Below, in pieces: positions 44,516 through 53,014 of a stretch of 64,000 bases of DNA. Within the stretch, counting starts at the first letter, position 1. Every line of letters starts with the position of its first letter. The notes beneath the pieces were generated by a model that had not been told where the DNA came from, did not search any database, and saw nothing but the letters and a program-made list of their open reading frames with translations. Both the position numbers and the translations under genes were made by a program. Location of the stretch: assembly GCF_002750975.1 (NCBI RefSeq), contig NZ_PEJS01000001.1:186001-250000 (forward strand), in the 5' to 3' direction. The DNA comes from Stenotrophomonas indicatrix. GTDB lineage: Bacteria > Pseudomonadota > Gammaproteobacteria > Xanthomonadales > Xanthomonadaceae.

Positions 44516-45438
44516 TTGGGTTCGAACTCCTTCGGGGCGTCGCGGCCGAGCAGGTAGCGTGCGGGATTGTTCTCGAGGCGGTCGCTGACCCGGCGCAGGT
44601 CGCGGATCAGGCCACGCAGTTCACCCAGGGTCGGGCCGAGCTGGCCCAGGCCGTCATTGGCGAAGCTGTTGATGGCGGCGCGGTTTTCGCCAAGGATCGA
44701 ATCGGCATTGCCGGCCGCCGAATCAAGCTTGGCCAAGGTGGCGTCGAGCTTGTCGATGATGCCCGGCAGCTGCTGCACCAGGTTCTTGTCCAGGCGCTCG
44801 ATGGTGCCGTTGGTGGTCTTCAGGGTGGCGTCCAGGCTGCGCGCGGCATCGCGCGCGCTGAGCAGCAGCGACTGCGTGCCCTGGTCGCGGTCGGCCAGGC
44901 CGCCACTGATGGTTTCCAGGTTGGCCAGGGTGGCGTTGATCGAGGCGACGTTGCGGTCGCTGAGGATCTGGTCCATGCGCTCGACGATGCGGTTGGCCAC
45001 GTCGGTGATGTTCTGCAGCGCCGACGGCGTGGTCGGGATGATCGGTGCCGGGTCCTTGTTGACCGTGGTCAGCGCCGGCGACTGCGGCGTGCCGCCGCTG
45101 AGCTGGATGATCGACGGGCCGGTCAGGCTGGTGATCGCCAGCTTGGCGCGGGTATCGGTCTTGACCGGCGTGGTCGAGTTCAGGCGGATGCGTGCGACCA
45201 CCTGGCGCGGGTCATCCGGTACCAGGTTCAGTTCGGTGATCGAGCCCACCGCGATGCCGTTGTACTGCACCGGGCTGCCGACCGACAGGCCGGTCACCGC
45301 TTCGCGGAACACCACCCGGTATTCCTGCCAGGTGCGGTCGGAGGAGTACTTGGCGGCCCACAGGCCGAAGGCCAGCAGGGCCAGGCCGGTGATCAGGGTG
45401 AACGCGCCGATCAGCACGTAGTTGGCTTTTGTTTCCAT
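44512..45438 (-). CDS. MCE/MlaD-family lipid transport protein
   Basis: A 308-residue protein with one N-terminal membrane helix (YVLIGAFTLITGLALLAFGL), an MCE domain (about 40-120, VGSPVQYNGIAVGSI and RIRLNSTTPVKTDT) and a long helical C-terminus (about 150-290). It should form a hexameric ring in the periplasm with a helical tube that carries phospholipids between membranes. The long tail makes it more like Mce/PqiB-type tunnel formers than E. coli MlaD, which is shorter. Confidence 0.92.
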   Translation of the reverse strand: METKANYVLIGAFTLITGLALLAFGLWAAKYSSDRTWQEYRVVFREAVTGLSVGSPVQYNGIAVGSITELNLVPDDPRQVVARIRLNSTTPVKTDTRAKLAITSLTGPSIIQLSGGTPQSPALTTVNKDPAPIIPTTPSALQNITDVANRIVERMDQILSDRNVASINATLANLETISGGLADRDQGTQSLLLSARDAARSLDATLKTTNGTIERLDKNLVQQLPGIIDKLDATLAKLDSAAGNADSILGENRAAINSFANDGLGQLGPTLGELRGLIRDLRRVSDRLENNPARYLLGRDAPKEFEPK

Positions 45439-45441
45439 GGC

Positions 45442-46269
45442 TCAGGCACTCTCGATCTGTTCGCCACGCGCAGCGCGCGCGCGGGGTCCGTGGAAGTATT
45501 CCTGGATCCACGGATGATCCAGTCTCTCGATTTCCGGCAGCGGCGCATTGGCCACCACCTTGCGGTCGGCGATGACCGCCACCCGGTCGCAGATCGCATA
45601 CAGCGTGTCCAGGTCGTGGGTGATCAGGAACACGGTCAGCCCCAGCGCTTCCTGCAGGGTCTTGATCAGGCGGTCGAACGCCGCCGCACCGATCGGGTCC
45701 AGGCCGGCGGTGGGCTCATCCAGGAACAGCAGCGGTGGATCCAGCGCCAGCGCACGTGCCAGGCCGGCGCGCTTGCGCATGCCGCCGGACAGCTGCGAGG
45801 GCAGCTTGTTGATGGCATCGGCGGGCAGGCCGGCCAGTTTCACCTTCAGCAGTGCCAGCTCGTAATGCCAGCGCTCGGGCAGTTCGCGGTGGTGTTCCTT
45901 CAGTGGCACCTGCACGTTCTCGCCGACGGTCAGCGACGAGAACAGGGCGCCGTCCTGGAACAGCACGCCGGTGTTGCGCTCGATATGCAGGCGGCTCTCG
46001 GGATCGTCGGCGCGCGCATCGCGGCCGAGCACCTCGATCTGCCCTTCATCCGGCACGCGCAGCCCGAGGATCGAGCGCATCAGCACCGATTTGCCGGTAC
46101 CCGAGCCGCCCACCACGCCAAGGATCTCGCCACGGCGCACGTCCAGGTCCAGCCCTTCATGCACGGTCTGGCTGCCAAAGCGGTTGACCAGCCCGCGCAC
46201 GCGTATGGCCAGGTCGTGGCCGTCGTCGTCCTGCATGGGCACGTCTTCGTGGGTCGGATGCGTAGTCAT
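45442..46269 (-). CDS. MlaF-type ABC transporter ATPase
   Basis: The 275-residue ATPase of the lipid transporter. Walker A GGSGTGKS, signature LSGGMRKRAGLARAL (the MlaF-type LSGGMxxR), Walker B LLFLDEPTAGLDP and the switch ITHDLDT. It begins one base after the permease gene stop. It energises phospholipid movement with the MlaE-type permease. Confidence 0.94.
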   Translation of the reverse strand: MTTHPTHEDVPMQDDDGHDLAIRVRGLVNRFGSQTVHEGLDLDVRRGEILGVVGGSGTGKSVLMRSILGLRVPDEGQIEVLGRDARADDPESRLHIERNTGVLFQDGALFSSLTVGENVQVPLKEHHRELPERWHYELALLKVKLAGLPADAINKLPSQLSGGMRKRAGLARALALDPPLLFLDEPTAGLDPIGAAAFDRLIKTLQEALGLTVFLITHDLDTLYAICDRVAVIADRKVVANAPLPEIERLDHPWIQEYFHGPRARAARGEQIESA

Positions 46270-46270
46270 G

Positions 46271-47392
46271 TCACCAGTCCATGTGCATGAACCACAACGC
46301 CGCGAAGGCGTCGATGATGATCACCAGCGAGATCGTCTGCACCACGCTGGAGGTGGTGCGTTCGCCGACCGACTGCGCGGTGCCTTCCACCTTCAGGCCT
46401 TCCAGGCAGCCGATCAGGCCGATCACCAGCGCGAACACCGGCGCCTTGGACAGGCCCACCAGCATGTGCCGCACTTCCATCGTTTCGTGCATGCGCGCGA
46501 TGTACATCTGCGGCGGGATGTCCAGGTCGAACGCGCCGACGGTGATGCCGCCGGCCAGGCCTGCGACCATCGCGATGAAGGTCAGCAGCGGCAGGGTCAA
46601 CAGCAGCGCGACCAGGCGCGGCAGTACCAGCAGGTCGATGGGGTCGAGCCCCAGGGTGCGCATCGCATCGATTTCCTCCCGTGCCTTCATCGCACCGATC
46701 TGCGCGGTGAAGGCACTGGCGGTGCGGCCGGCCAGCACGATCGCGGTCAGCAGCACGGCGAATTCGCGCAGGAAGGCGATGTTCACCAGTTCGACCACAT
46801 AGATCTCCGCACCGAAGTCGCGCAGGATGGTCGAGCCGAGGAAGGCGATCACCGCGCCGACCAGATAGGACAGCAGCGCCACCAGCGGCACCGCATCCAG
46901 CCCGACCTGTTCCATCTGGTGCACGGTCGCGGTCAGGCGGAAACGTCGGGGTTCCTTGACCAGGCGCGCACCCTTGACCAGGTTCTCGCCGAGGAAGCTG
47001 CACAGTGCCTTGATGTTGTGGCCGGTGGCATGGACGCTGACACCCAGCCGCTCCAGTGCGGCCAGTACGCCGAAGTCACGCTTCGGCTTCGGGCGGTCGT
47101 CGGCTACTTCTTCAATGGTGCACACCAGCGCCTGGTGGTCCGCGCGGAACTGCAACGCGTCTTCGCTGAGGTCAGCGCGATGGGCGACGCGCAGCACCTG
47201 CAGCACGCCGGCGGAGTCGAGCAGCTCGATGCCGGTAGCGTCGATGCCGGTCAGCTTGTCCGGAACGCCACGCAGCACTTCGGCCGCGGCCAGCGCGGTC
47301 TTCAGGGTCCAGTGGCCGGACAGCCGGATCAATCCCGGATCCTGAGCGTCCTGTTCGAGCTGGGGGGCGTGGGTCGGGGTCATGGGGGCCAT
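46271..47392 (-). CDS. MlaE-type permease with fused N-terminal STAS domain
   Basis: A 373-residue protein. Residues about 10-110 form a STAS domain (LIRLSGHWTLKTALAAAEVL, IDATGIELLDSAGVLQVL), which in E. coli is the separate MlaB. Residues about 115-373 are the MlaE permease (AFLREFAVLLTAIVLAGRTASAF and DAMRTLGLDPIDLLVLPR). The fusion explains the lack of an mlaB gene. The ATG at 47392 is used; the ATG at 47383 is equally possible. First gene of the operon; the periplasmic carrier MlaC is not encoded here. Confidence 0.92.
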   Translation of the reverse strand: MAPMTPTHAPQLEQDAQDPGLIRLSGHWTLKTALAAAEVLRGVPDKLTGIDATGIELLDSAGVLQVLRVAHRADLSEDALQFRADHQALVCTIEEVADDRPKPKRDFGVLAALERLGVSVHATGHNIKALCSFLGENLVKGARLVKEPRRFRLTATVHQMEQVGLDAVPLVALLSYLVGAVIAFLGSTILRDFGAEIYVVELVNIAFLREFAVLLTAIVLAGRTASAFTAQIGAMKAREEIDAMRTLGLDPIDLLVLPRLVALLLTLPLLTFIAMVAGLAGGITVGAFDLDIPPQMYIARMHETMEVRHMLVGLSKAPVFALVIGLIGCLEGLKVEGTAQSVGERTTSSVVQTISLVIIIDAFAALWFMHMDW

Positions 47393-47418
47393 TCGGGTCG
47401 CAGCATAACCGTTCTGAA

Positions 47419-47447
47419 TTGCACGTCGCGTCGAACCAGGATGAATT
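47419..47447 (+). promoter_or_regulatory. Possible sigma-70 promoter for the ThrE gene
   Basis: TTGCAC (47419-47424) and TGAATT (47442-47447) are separated by 17 bases, about 37 bases upstream of the ATG at 47485, in the divergent 92-base gap. Confidence 0.35.
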
Positions 47448-47484
47448 TCTCCAGCAGAGCCTGACGTAGGTAATACTACGGCGC

Positions 47485-48744
47485 ATGTCCGCAGACGCTC
47501 ACACGATCCCCACGCCCCAGGCCACCTACGCGCAGCGCGTGGCCTTCGTTTCCGAGATCGCCGGCCGCCTGCACAGCTACGGCACAACGGCCCAGCGCCT
47601 GGAAGCGGCGGTGGTTGCCTTGGCCCGGCAGCTCGATCTGGATTGTGAACCGTGGTCGAACCCCACCGGCATCATCCTCAGTTTCAGCGATCCGGCGCAG
47701 GCCATCGGCTCCAGCGACATCACCCGGGTGATCCGCTTGGCGCCCGGCGAGAACGACCTGCACAAGCTCAGCGTGGCTGACGGGATCGCCGAAGAAGTGG
47801 CCAATGGCCGCATGAGCATTGCCCAGGGCCACACCGCGCTGCGCCAGCTGGACAAGGATCCGGGCCGGCGCGGCAAGCTGCGCACCATCCTGTCCTTCAC
47901 CCTCGGTGCGGCCGGCGTGGCGGGCATGTGGAAGCTGCCGTGGCTGGACATCGCCACCGCCGGCGTCATCGGCCTGTTGATCGGCCTGCTCGGCATGGTC
48001 ACCGACAAGCGCCCGGCCAGCCGGGAAGCGGCCGAAGCGCTGGCGGCGCTGCTGGCCGGCCTGGTCGCCACCGTGGTTGCCACGTTCGTGGGTGCCCTGA
48101 ATCTCAACACGGTGATCATCGCCTCGCTGGTGGTGCTGCTGCCGGGCATGTCACTGACCAATGCGGTCAATGAACTGGCCAGCCAGCACTGGGTGTCCGG
48201 CACCGCGCGCTTTGCCGGCGCGTTGACCACGATCATGAAGCTCAGTGTCGGCGCGATGATCGCGGTGACCCTGGCCGATGTGCTGGGGCTGGACCCGATG
48301 ATCCGTGCCTCGCGGCCACAGGGGCCGTGGGTGGAGTGGGGCTCGCTGCTGACGGCGGCGTTCGCCTTCGCGATGTTGTTCAAGGCCAACCGCCGCGACT
48401 ATCCGTGGGTGATCGCCGCCTCGGTGGCCGGCTACGCGATCTCCAAATTTGGTGGTCATGCCTGGGGTACGCCCGCCGGCATCTTTCTGTCGGCGATGCT
48501 GCTGACCGCCGGCGGCAACCTGTTCGGGCGCGTGGTCGGCCGCCCCGGTGCGATCATCCGCCTGCCGGGCATCATCATGATGGTGCCCGGCAGCACCAGC
48601 CTGCGCGGCGTGCTGACCCTGGTCCAGCAACAGGACGTGGGCGCCGGCCAGAGCGTGTTCCTGACCGTGTTGAACGTGGTGATGGCGCTGGTCGCCGGCC
48701 TGCTGTTCGGCAACCTGCTGATGCCGGCGCGCAAGACGCTGTGA
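47485..48744 (+). CDS. ThrE-family threonine/serine exporter
   Basis: A 419-residue protein with the two fused ThrE domains. The N-terminal cytoplasmic/DUF1212 part (RVAFVSEIAGRLHSYGTTAQRLEAA) is followed by about ten membrane segments, including VVLLPGMSLTNAVNELASQHWVSGTARFAGAL and MMVPGSTSLRG (conserved ThrE loops). It is expected to export threonine and serine by proton exchange. It is monocistronic and ends before a REP pair and a bidirectional terminator. Confidence 0.9.
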   Translation: MSADAHTIPTPQATYAQRVAFVSEIAGRLHSYGTTAQRLEAAVVALARQLDLDCEPWSNPTGIILSFSDPAQAIGSSDITRVIRLAPGENDLHKLSVADGIAEEVANGRMSIAQGHTALRQLDKDPGRRGKLRTILSFTLGAAGVAGMWKLPWLDIATAGVIGLLIGLLGMVTDKRPASREAAEALAALLAGLVATVVATFVGALNLNTVIIASLVVLLPGMSLTNAVNELASQHWVSGTARFAGALTTIMKLSVGAMIAVTLADVLGLDPMIRASRPQGPWVEWGSLLTAAFAFAMLFKANRRDYPWVIAASVAGYAISKFGGHAWGTPAGIFLSAMLLTAGGNLFGRVVGRPGAIIRLPGIIMMVPGSTSLRGVLTLVQQQDVGAGQSVFLTVLNVVMALVAGLLFGNLLMPARKTL

Positions 48745-48751
48745 TCAGGCG

Positions 48752-48821
48752 GTAGCGCCGGGCCAGGCCCGGAGGATCGGGAAACCAACCGCTGCGCTCG
48801 CCGGGCATGGCCCGGCGCTAC
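48752..48821. repeat. SMAG REP pair
   Basis: Units at 48752-48772 (plus, truncated and with GCCAGGCCC in place of GCCATGCCC) and 48799-48821 (minus, complete) directly precede the terminator between convergent genes. Confidence 0.85.
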
Positions 48822-48825
48822 CCCC

Positions 48826-48855
48826 AAAAAAACGCCGGCTTTCGCCGGCGTTTTT
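48826..48855. terminator. Bidirectional intrinsic terminator (thrE-type gene / H-NS gene)
   Basis: Stem AACGCCGGC/GCCGGCGTT (48831-48839 with 48844-48852), with an A run before and a T run after, serves both converging genes. Confidence 0.92.
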
Positions 48856-48875
48856 CATTCCTGCTGCAGACGGCC

Positions 48876-49259
48876 TCAGGCCTTCTTGATCAGGAAATCT
48901 TCCGGCTTCTTGCTGCCCTTGGCAGTCAGCTCGGCCATCCAGCGCGGCTGCTTGCCACGACCGGTCCAGGTTTCCTTCGGGTTGGCCGGGTTGCGGTACT
49001 TCGGCGCAACCTTGCCCAGCTTGCGGCCGGCAGCCTTGGACGGGGCCTTGGTGGTCTTGGCGACCTTGCGCGCGCGCGGTGCGGGCTCACCACCGAACAG
49101 TTCCTCGATGGTGTAACCCTCGGTCTTGGCCAGCTTGCTCAGCTGGGCACGCACCTTGGTGATCGGGCGACGCTTGGCGACGATGGTCTGCTGCTTCTTG
49201 GCTGTGCGGATCAATGCGCCCAGCTCACGTGCAGACAGGCCGGTCAGGTCGATGCTCAT
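48876..49259 (-). CDS. H-NS family histone-like DNA-binding protein
   Basis: A 127-residue basic protein. A short N-terminal helical oligomerisation part (LTGLSARELGALIRTAKKQQ) is followed by a linker rich in Lys/Ala/Pro, then the H-NS C-terminal motif YRNPANPKETWTGRGKQPRW with the AT-hook-like GRGKQPRW core. It compacts DNA and silences AT-rich, often acquired, genes. TTG (49262) and ATG (49259) stand in tandem, with GGAG nine bases before the ATG. Confidence 0.92.
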   Translation of the reverse strand: MSIDLTGLSARELGALIRTAKKQQTIVAKRRPITKVRAQLSKLAKTEGYTIEELFGGEPAPRARKVAKTTKAPSKAAGRKLGKVAPKYRNPANPKETWTGRGKQPRWMAELTAKGSKKPEDFLIKKA

Positions 49260-49444
49260 CAACGATTACTCCAGAAACTAATTTAGGGACAGGGACGAGC
49301 CGGTCCGTGGCGTCGCAGGACAGAGTAATGAGGAATTAATCCCAGCACAAACAGTTGCGGTCACCGTCTGTCGGCTGGCTGGCCCGGTTGCGACCATTTT
49401 GACCGGATTATGTCCGTTGCGGTTTTCCCGGGGCGGCCAGCCGC

Positions 49445-49478
49445 AAAAAAAAAGACCGGGGTATACCCCGGTCTTTTT
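49445..49478. terminator. Strong terminator of proS, symmetrical
   Basis: Stem AAAGACCGGGG/CCCCGGTCTTT (49451-49461 with 49466-49476), loop TATA, with A and T runs on both sides. It begins five bases after the proS stop on the minus strand. The rest of 49263-49444 is the AT-containing promoter region of the H-NS gene. Confidence 0.93.
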
Positions 49479-49482
49479 CCGA

Positions 49483-51186
49483 TCAGCCCTGCAGGCGCTG
49501 CAGCAGGGTGGCCTTGTCCAGGCTCTCCGCTTCGGCTGCGCGACGCGAGCGGTACTCGAAGGTGCCTGCGGCCAGGCCGCGCTCGCTGACCACCACGCGG
49601 TGCGGGATGCCGATCAGTTCCATGTCGGCAAACATCGCGCCCGGGCGCAGGCCGCGGTCGTCCAGTGCGGCATCCAGGCCGGCATCGCGCAGCTCCTGCA
49701 GCAGAGCTGCAGCTGCATCGGCCACGCCTGCGTCGCCCTTCGGATTGATCACGCAGACCACCACCTGCCACGGCGCCATCGCGTCGGGCCAGATGATGCC
49801 GGCGTCATCGTGGTTCTGCTCGATGGCTGCGGCGACCACACGCGAAATACCGATGCCGTAGCAGCCCATCGTCATTACCGCGGCCTTGCCATTCTCGTCC
49901 AGCACGGTGGCATCGAGCGCCTTCGCATAGGTGCGGCCCAGCTGGAACACGTGGCCGACTTCGATGCCGCGGGCGATTTTCAGTTCGCCGCCGTCCAGCG
50001 CACGATCACCGGCGCGCACGTTGCGGATATCGGCCACTTCCGGTTCGGCCAGGTCGCGGCCCCAGTTGACGCCGGCCAGATGGAAACCGGCCTCATTGGC
50101 ACCGACGACGAAGTCGGACATCGCCGCCACTTCGCGATCGGCGACCACGCGGATCGGCTTGGCCGGGGCGACCGGCCCAAGGAAGCCCGGCACGCTGCCG
50201 AGGTATTCGGCGATCTCTGCTTCGCTGGCAAAACGCTGCTCGTCCAGGCCAGCAACCTTGCCCAGCTTGATTTCGTTGACCTCGTGGTCGCCACGCACCA
50301 GCGCCAGCACGAACTGCTGTGCCTCGCCTTCGCCGGCGATCAGCGCCACCGACTTCACCGTACGCTGCAGATCGATGCCCAGCAGCGCGGCGACGTCTTC
50401 GCAGGTCTTCTGGGTCGGGGTCTCGACCTTGCGCAGCGCTTCGCTGGCCGCAGCACGCGCGGCCGGATCGGCGGCGATGGCCGCTTCCATGTTGGCCGCG
50501 TAGTCCGAACCGGTGGAGAACACCAGCGCGTCCTCACCGGAGTCGGCGATCACGTGGAATTCCTGCGAGGCGTCACCGCCGATCGCGCCGGAATCGGCCT
50601 GCACCATGCGGAAGTCCAGGCCTAGGCGGGTGAAGATGCGGCTGTAGGCCACCTTCATGTTTTCGTACTCACGCACGAGGTCTTCGTCGTGCAGGTGGAA
50701 CGAGTAGGCGTCCTTCATCAGGAACTCGCGCGCACGCATGACACCGAAGCGCGGACGGATCTCGTCGCGGAACTTGGTCTGGATCTGGTAGAAGTTCACC
50801 GGCAGCTGCTTGTAGCTGGACAGTTCGCTGCGCGCGAAATCGCAGGCCGCTTCTTCGGCGGTGGGGCTGTAGCAGAAGGTCTGTTCCTTGCGGTCCTTGA
50901 TCTTCAGCAGCTGCGGGCCGAATTTCTGCCAGCGGCCGGTCTGCTCCCACAGTTCCTTCGGCTGGATGGTCGGGATCTGGAATTCCACGGCACCGGCGCG
51001 GTCCATTTCCTCGCGGACGATGCGTTCGACCTTGCGCAGCACGCGCAGGCCCAGCGGCGACCAGGTGTACAGGCCGGATGCGAGCTTGCGGATCATGCCC
51101 GCGCGCAGCATCAGCCGGTGGCTGGTCAGCTCGGCGTCGCTGGGGGTTTCCTTGGTGGTGTGCAGGTGGAACTGGGAGAGGCGCAT
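49483..51186 (-). CDS. proS: Prolyl-tRNA synthetase
   Basis: The 567-residue bacterial-type class II synthetase charges tRNA-Pro. It starts [20 protein letters not shown] and has motif 1 [20 protein letters not shown], motif 2 [21 protein letters not shown] and motif 3 [17 protein letters not shown] central editing (YbaK-like) domain lies at about 225-400. The ATG at 51186 matches the family's usual start; the longer upstream frame runs through the repeat composite. Confidence 0.97.
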   Translation of the reverse strand: MRLSQFHLHTTKETPSDAELTSHRLMLRAGMIRKLASGLYTWSPLGLRVLRKVERIVREEMDRAGAVEFQIPTIQPKELWEQTGRWQKFGPQLLKIKDRKEQTFCYSPTAEEAACDFARSELSSYKQLPVNFYQIQTKFRDEIRPRFGVMRAREFLMKDAYSFHLHDEDLVREYENMKVAYSRIFTRLGLDFRMVQADSGAIGGDASQEFHVIADSGEDALVFSTGSDYAANMEAAIAADPAARAAASEALRKVETPTQKTCEDVAALLGIDLQRTVKSVALIAGEGEAQQFVLALVRGDHEVNEIKLGKVAGLDEQRFASEAEIAEYLGSVPGFLGPVAPAKPIRVVADREVAAMSDFVVGANEAGFHLAGVNWGRDLAEPEVADIRNVRAGDRALDGGELKIARGIEVGHVFQLGRTYAKALDATVLDENGKAAVMTMGCYGIGISRVVAAAIEQNHDDAGIIWPDAMAPWQVVVCVINPKGDAGVADAAAALLQELRDAGLDAALDDRGLRPGAMFADMELIGIPHRVVVSERGLAAGTFEYRSRRAAEAESLDKATLLQRLQG

Positions 51187-51311
51187 CGTCGGCTTCGGAT
51201 TACGGCAGAGATACCTATTCTGCCAGCCCGGCCGGGGGAGGGGTATCGGCCGGGCGGCGCCCGGCACCCGCCGAATCAACGTCAACGTCAAAAGCGGGTA
51301 TTCCGTGGGAT

Positions 51312-51413
51312 GGCGGGGTGGGTCCGGTTGCGGGGGACGCCGTAAACCCATCCGTGGGGGCTTGGCCGCGGCATCCATGCCGCGGACACCCCCGCAACCG
51401 GACCCACCCCGCC
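51312..51413 (+). repeat. 52-nt-core hairpin B1
   Basis: The 25-bp perfect arms (51312-51336 with 51389-51413) are identical to those of A1. The 52-nt core (51337-51388) begins acgccgtaaacccatccg. Its inner palindrome ccgcggcatccatgccgcgg replaces the ggcgcc version of other copies, with both sides changed together. Confidence 0.9.
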
Positions 51414-51463
51414 TTCGACAGATTTCCGCAATCCATCTGGATGGCGTGGCTTGCTATTGGTAG

Positions 51464-51573
51464 GTGTCGACCTTGGTCGACACGTAGATCCACGCCATGC
51501 GTGGATGAATCTCCGTCGAAATCGAATATTTCGACAATTGAACTTAGAACATCCACGCATGGCGTGGATCTAC
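51464..51573. repeat. SMAG-type REP pair with an attached 20-bp palindrome
   Basis: GTGTCGACCTTGGTCGACAC (51464-51483) is followed by the 23-bp inverted repeat GTAGATCCACGCCATG... (51484-51506 with 51551-51573) around a 44-nt spacer. The spacer is the reverse complement, with some changes, of the spacer at 2667-2710. Confidence 0.9.
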
Positions 51574-51595
51574 TGGCCACCGGGAAACTGTCGAA

Positions 51596-51697
51596 GACGG
51601 GGCGGTGTCGGATTGCGGGGTGTCAGCCGCATGGATGCGGCTGCCAGGCCCCCACGGATGGGTTTACGGCGTCCCCGCAATCCGACACCGCCCCGTC
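51596..51697 (-). repeat. 52-nt-core hairpin B2
   Basis: The 25-bp perfect arms (51596-51620 with 51673-51697) start gacggggcggtgtcgg. The core is 52 nt (51621-51672), and its minus strand begins acgccgtaaacccatccg. It is inverted relative to B1. Its inner palindrome is agccgcatccatgcggct, again changed on both sides. Confidence 0.9.
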
Positions 51698-51776
51698 ATC
51701 CCACGGAATGCCCGCTTTTGACGTTGACGTTGACGTTGATTCGGCGGGTGCCGGGCGCCGCCCGGCCGATCCCCCC

Positions 51777-52154
51777 TCAACCCGCCGGGGGGCAGTACGC
51801 CTTGATCGTCGCCTCGGCCAAGCCTTTCTGGGTGCCGCGTTGTTCGGCGGTGAGCGCGGCATCGGCCTTGCCGTCGCCATCGGTGTCCTGCATCACCGGG
51901 CCGCCACCCTCAAGCAGCGCCAGGTTGGCCCGAGCGGTAGTGCACTCCTTGGGCACCGGCACTGCACTGGCCGCCTCCACTTCTTCCGCCATCGGCGTCC
52001 TGGCCTGGGCACGCGTCTCATACTTTGCCCCGGCCGGCGGCGTTTCCGAATACTGGGTCACGCCCTTGGCGTCCTTCCACTTGTAGACAGGGCCGGCCAG
52101 CGCAGTTGTACTGGCCAACAGCAGCAGGCAACCCAGGCAGGACAGGGCACGCAT
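51777..52154 (-). CDS. DUF4124 domain exported protein
   Basis: A 125-residue protein with a signal peptide (MRALSCLGCLLLLASTTALA) followed by the DUF4124 core PVYKWKDAKGVTQYSETPPAG. The mature part is Ala/Glu-rich with two cysteines (PKECTTARANLAL and AYCPPAG). It is predicted periplasmic. The domain is common in gammaproteobacteria and has no known function. The ATG at 52154 gives a clean signal peptide; an upstream frame would bury it. Confidence 0.8.
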   Translation of the reverse strand: MRALSCLGCLLLLASTTALAGPVYKWKDAKGVTQYSETPPAGAKYETRAQARTPMAEEVEAASAVPVPKECTTARANLALLEGGGPVMQDTDGDGKADAALTAEQRGTQKGLAEATIKAYCPPAG

Positions 52155-52234
52155 GGCAAACTCCGCAGAATGGGCGTAGAACGCCGATTGCAGCATTGGC
52201 GCCGAGCGCTGGCAAGTCGATTAAACTGGATTCC

Positions 52235-53014
52235 ATGGACCCGATCACACCGCCGCCGCGCTCGCGCACGATTTACCTGCTGCCCAACCTGTTCACCACG
52301 GCTGGGCTGTTCTCTGGTTTCTACGCCATCATCGCCGCGGCCAACGGGGATTTCGTCAACGCCAGCATCGCCGTGTTCGTGGCGGCGGTGATGGATGGCC
52401 TCGATGGCCGTGTCGCGCGCCTGACCGGCACCAGCAGCGAGTTCGGCGTGCAGTACGACTCGCTGGCCGATCTGGTCAGCTTCGGCATGGCGCCCGCACT
52501 GGTGATGTATCACTGGTCCCTTTCGGAACTGAAATACGACGGTGAGCTGGTCGGTCGCCTCGGCTGGGCGGTGGCGTTCCTGTACGCCGCCTGCGCGGCG
52601 CTGCGCCTGGCGCGCTTCAATACCCAGGTGGCCGTTGTCGACAAGCGCTGGTTCGTTGGCCTGGCCAGTCCGGCTGCCGCCGGCCTGATGATGTCCTTCG
52701 TCTGGGCCTTCGCCGATGGCACGCTGGGCTGGAACGGCAACGAGCTGCGCTTCGTGGCGTTGGCGGTGACCCTGGTCGCCGCACTGTTGATGGTCAGCCG
52801 CATCCGCTTCTGGAGCTTCAAGGGCGGCGCGGCCAAGCAGGGCGCGCGCTCGGACCGTGTCCCGTTCCTGGTGCTGGCACTGGTGCCGATCGCCATCGCC
52901 ATCGCGGTGATCGACCTGCCCCGCGTGCTGTTCGTCGTCGGCATCCTGTACGCCCTGTCAGGCCCGGTGATGTGGGGCGTGCAGCGCCTGCGCAAGAAGC
53001 CCGAGGCGGCGTGA
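52235..53014 (+). CDS. pssA: CDP-diacylglycerol-serine O-phosphatidyltransferase
   Basis: A 259-residue integral membrane enzyme that makes phosphatidylserine from CDP-diacylglycerol and serine. The CDP-alcohol phosphotransferase motif DGxxARx8Gx3Dx3D is complete in DGRVARLTGTSSEFGVQYD plus SLAD. It begins IYLLPNLFTTAGLFSGFYA and has about seven membrane segments, with RIRFWSFKG near the end. The next gene starts within its last bases (GTGA, 53011-53014). Confidence 0.93.
   Translation: MDPITPPPRSRTIYLLPNLFTTAGLFSGFYAIIAAANGDFVNASIAVFVAAVMDGLDGRVARLTGTSSEFGVQYDSLADLVSFGMAPALVMYHWSLSELKYDGELVGRLGWAVAFLYAACAALRLARFNTQVAVVDKRWFVGLASPAAAGLMMSFVWAFADGTLGWNGNELRFVALAVTLVAALLMVSRIRFWSFKGGAAKQGARSDRVPFLVLALVPIAIAIAVIDLPRVLFVVGILYALSGPVMWGVQRLRKKPEAA

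Larger units (their letters stand above)
51245..51770. repeat. Composite B: nested palindrome, about 526 bp
   Basis: This fills the 590-base gap between proS and the DUF4124 gene. The wings at 51245-51311 and 51698-51770 match as inverted repeats with a single mismatch plus one extra hexamer (GTTGAC, two copies left, three right). Inside lie hairpin B1 (51312-51413), a SMAG-type dimer (51464-51573) and hairpin B2 (51596-51697), in the same order and spacing as composite A. The right edge ends seven bases before the DUF4124 stop codon. No gene is credible inside. Confidence 0.9.
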
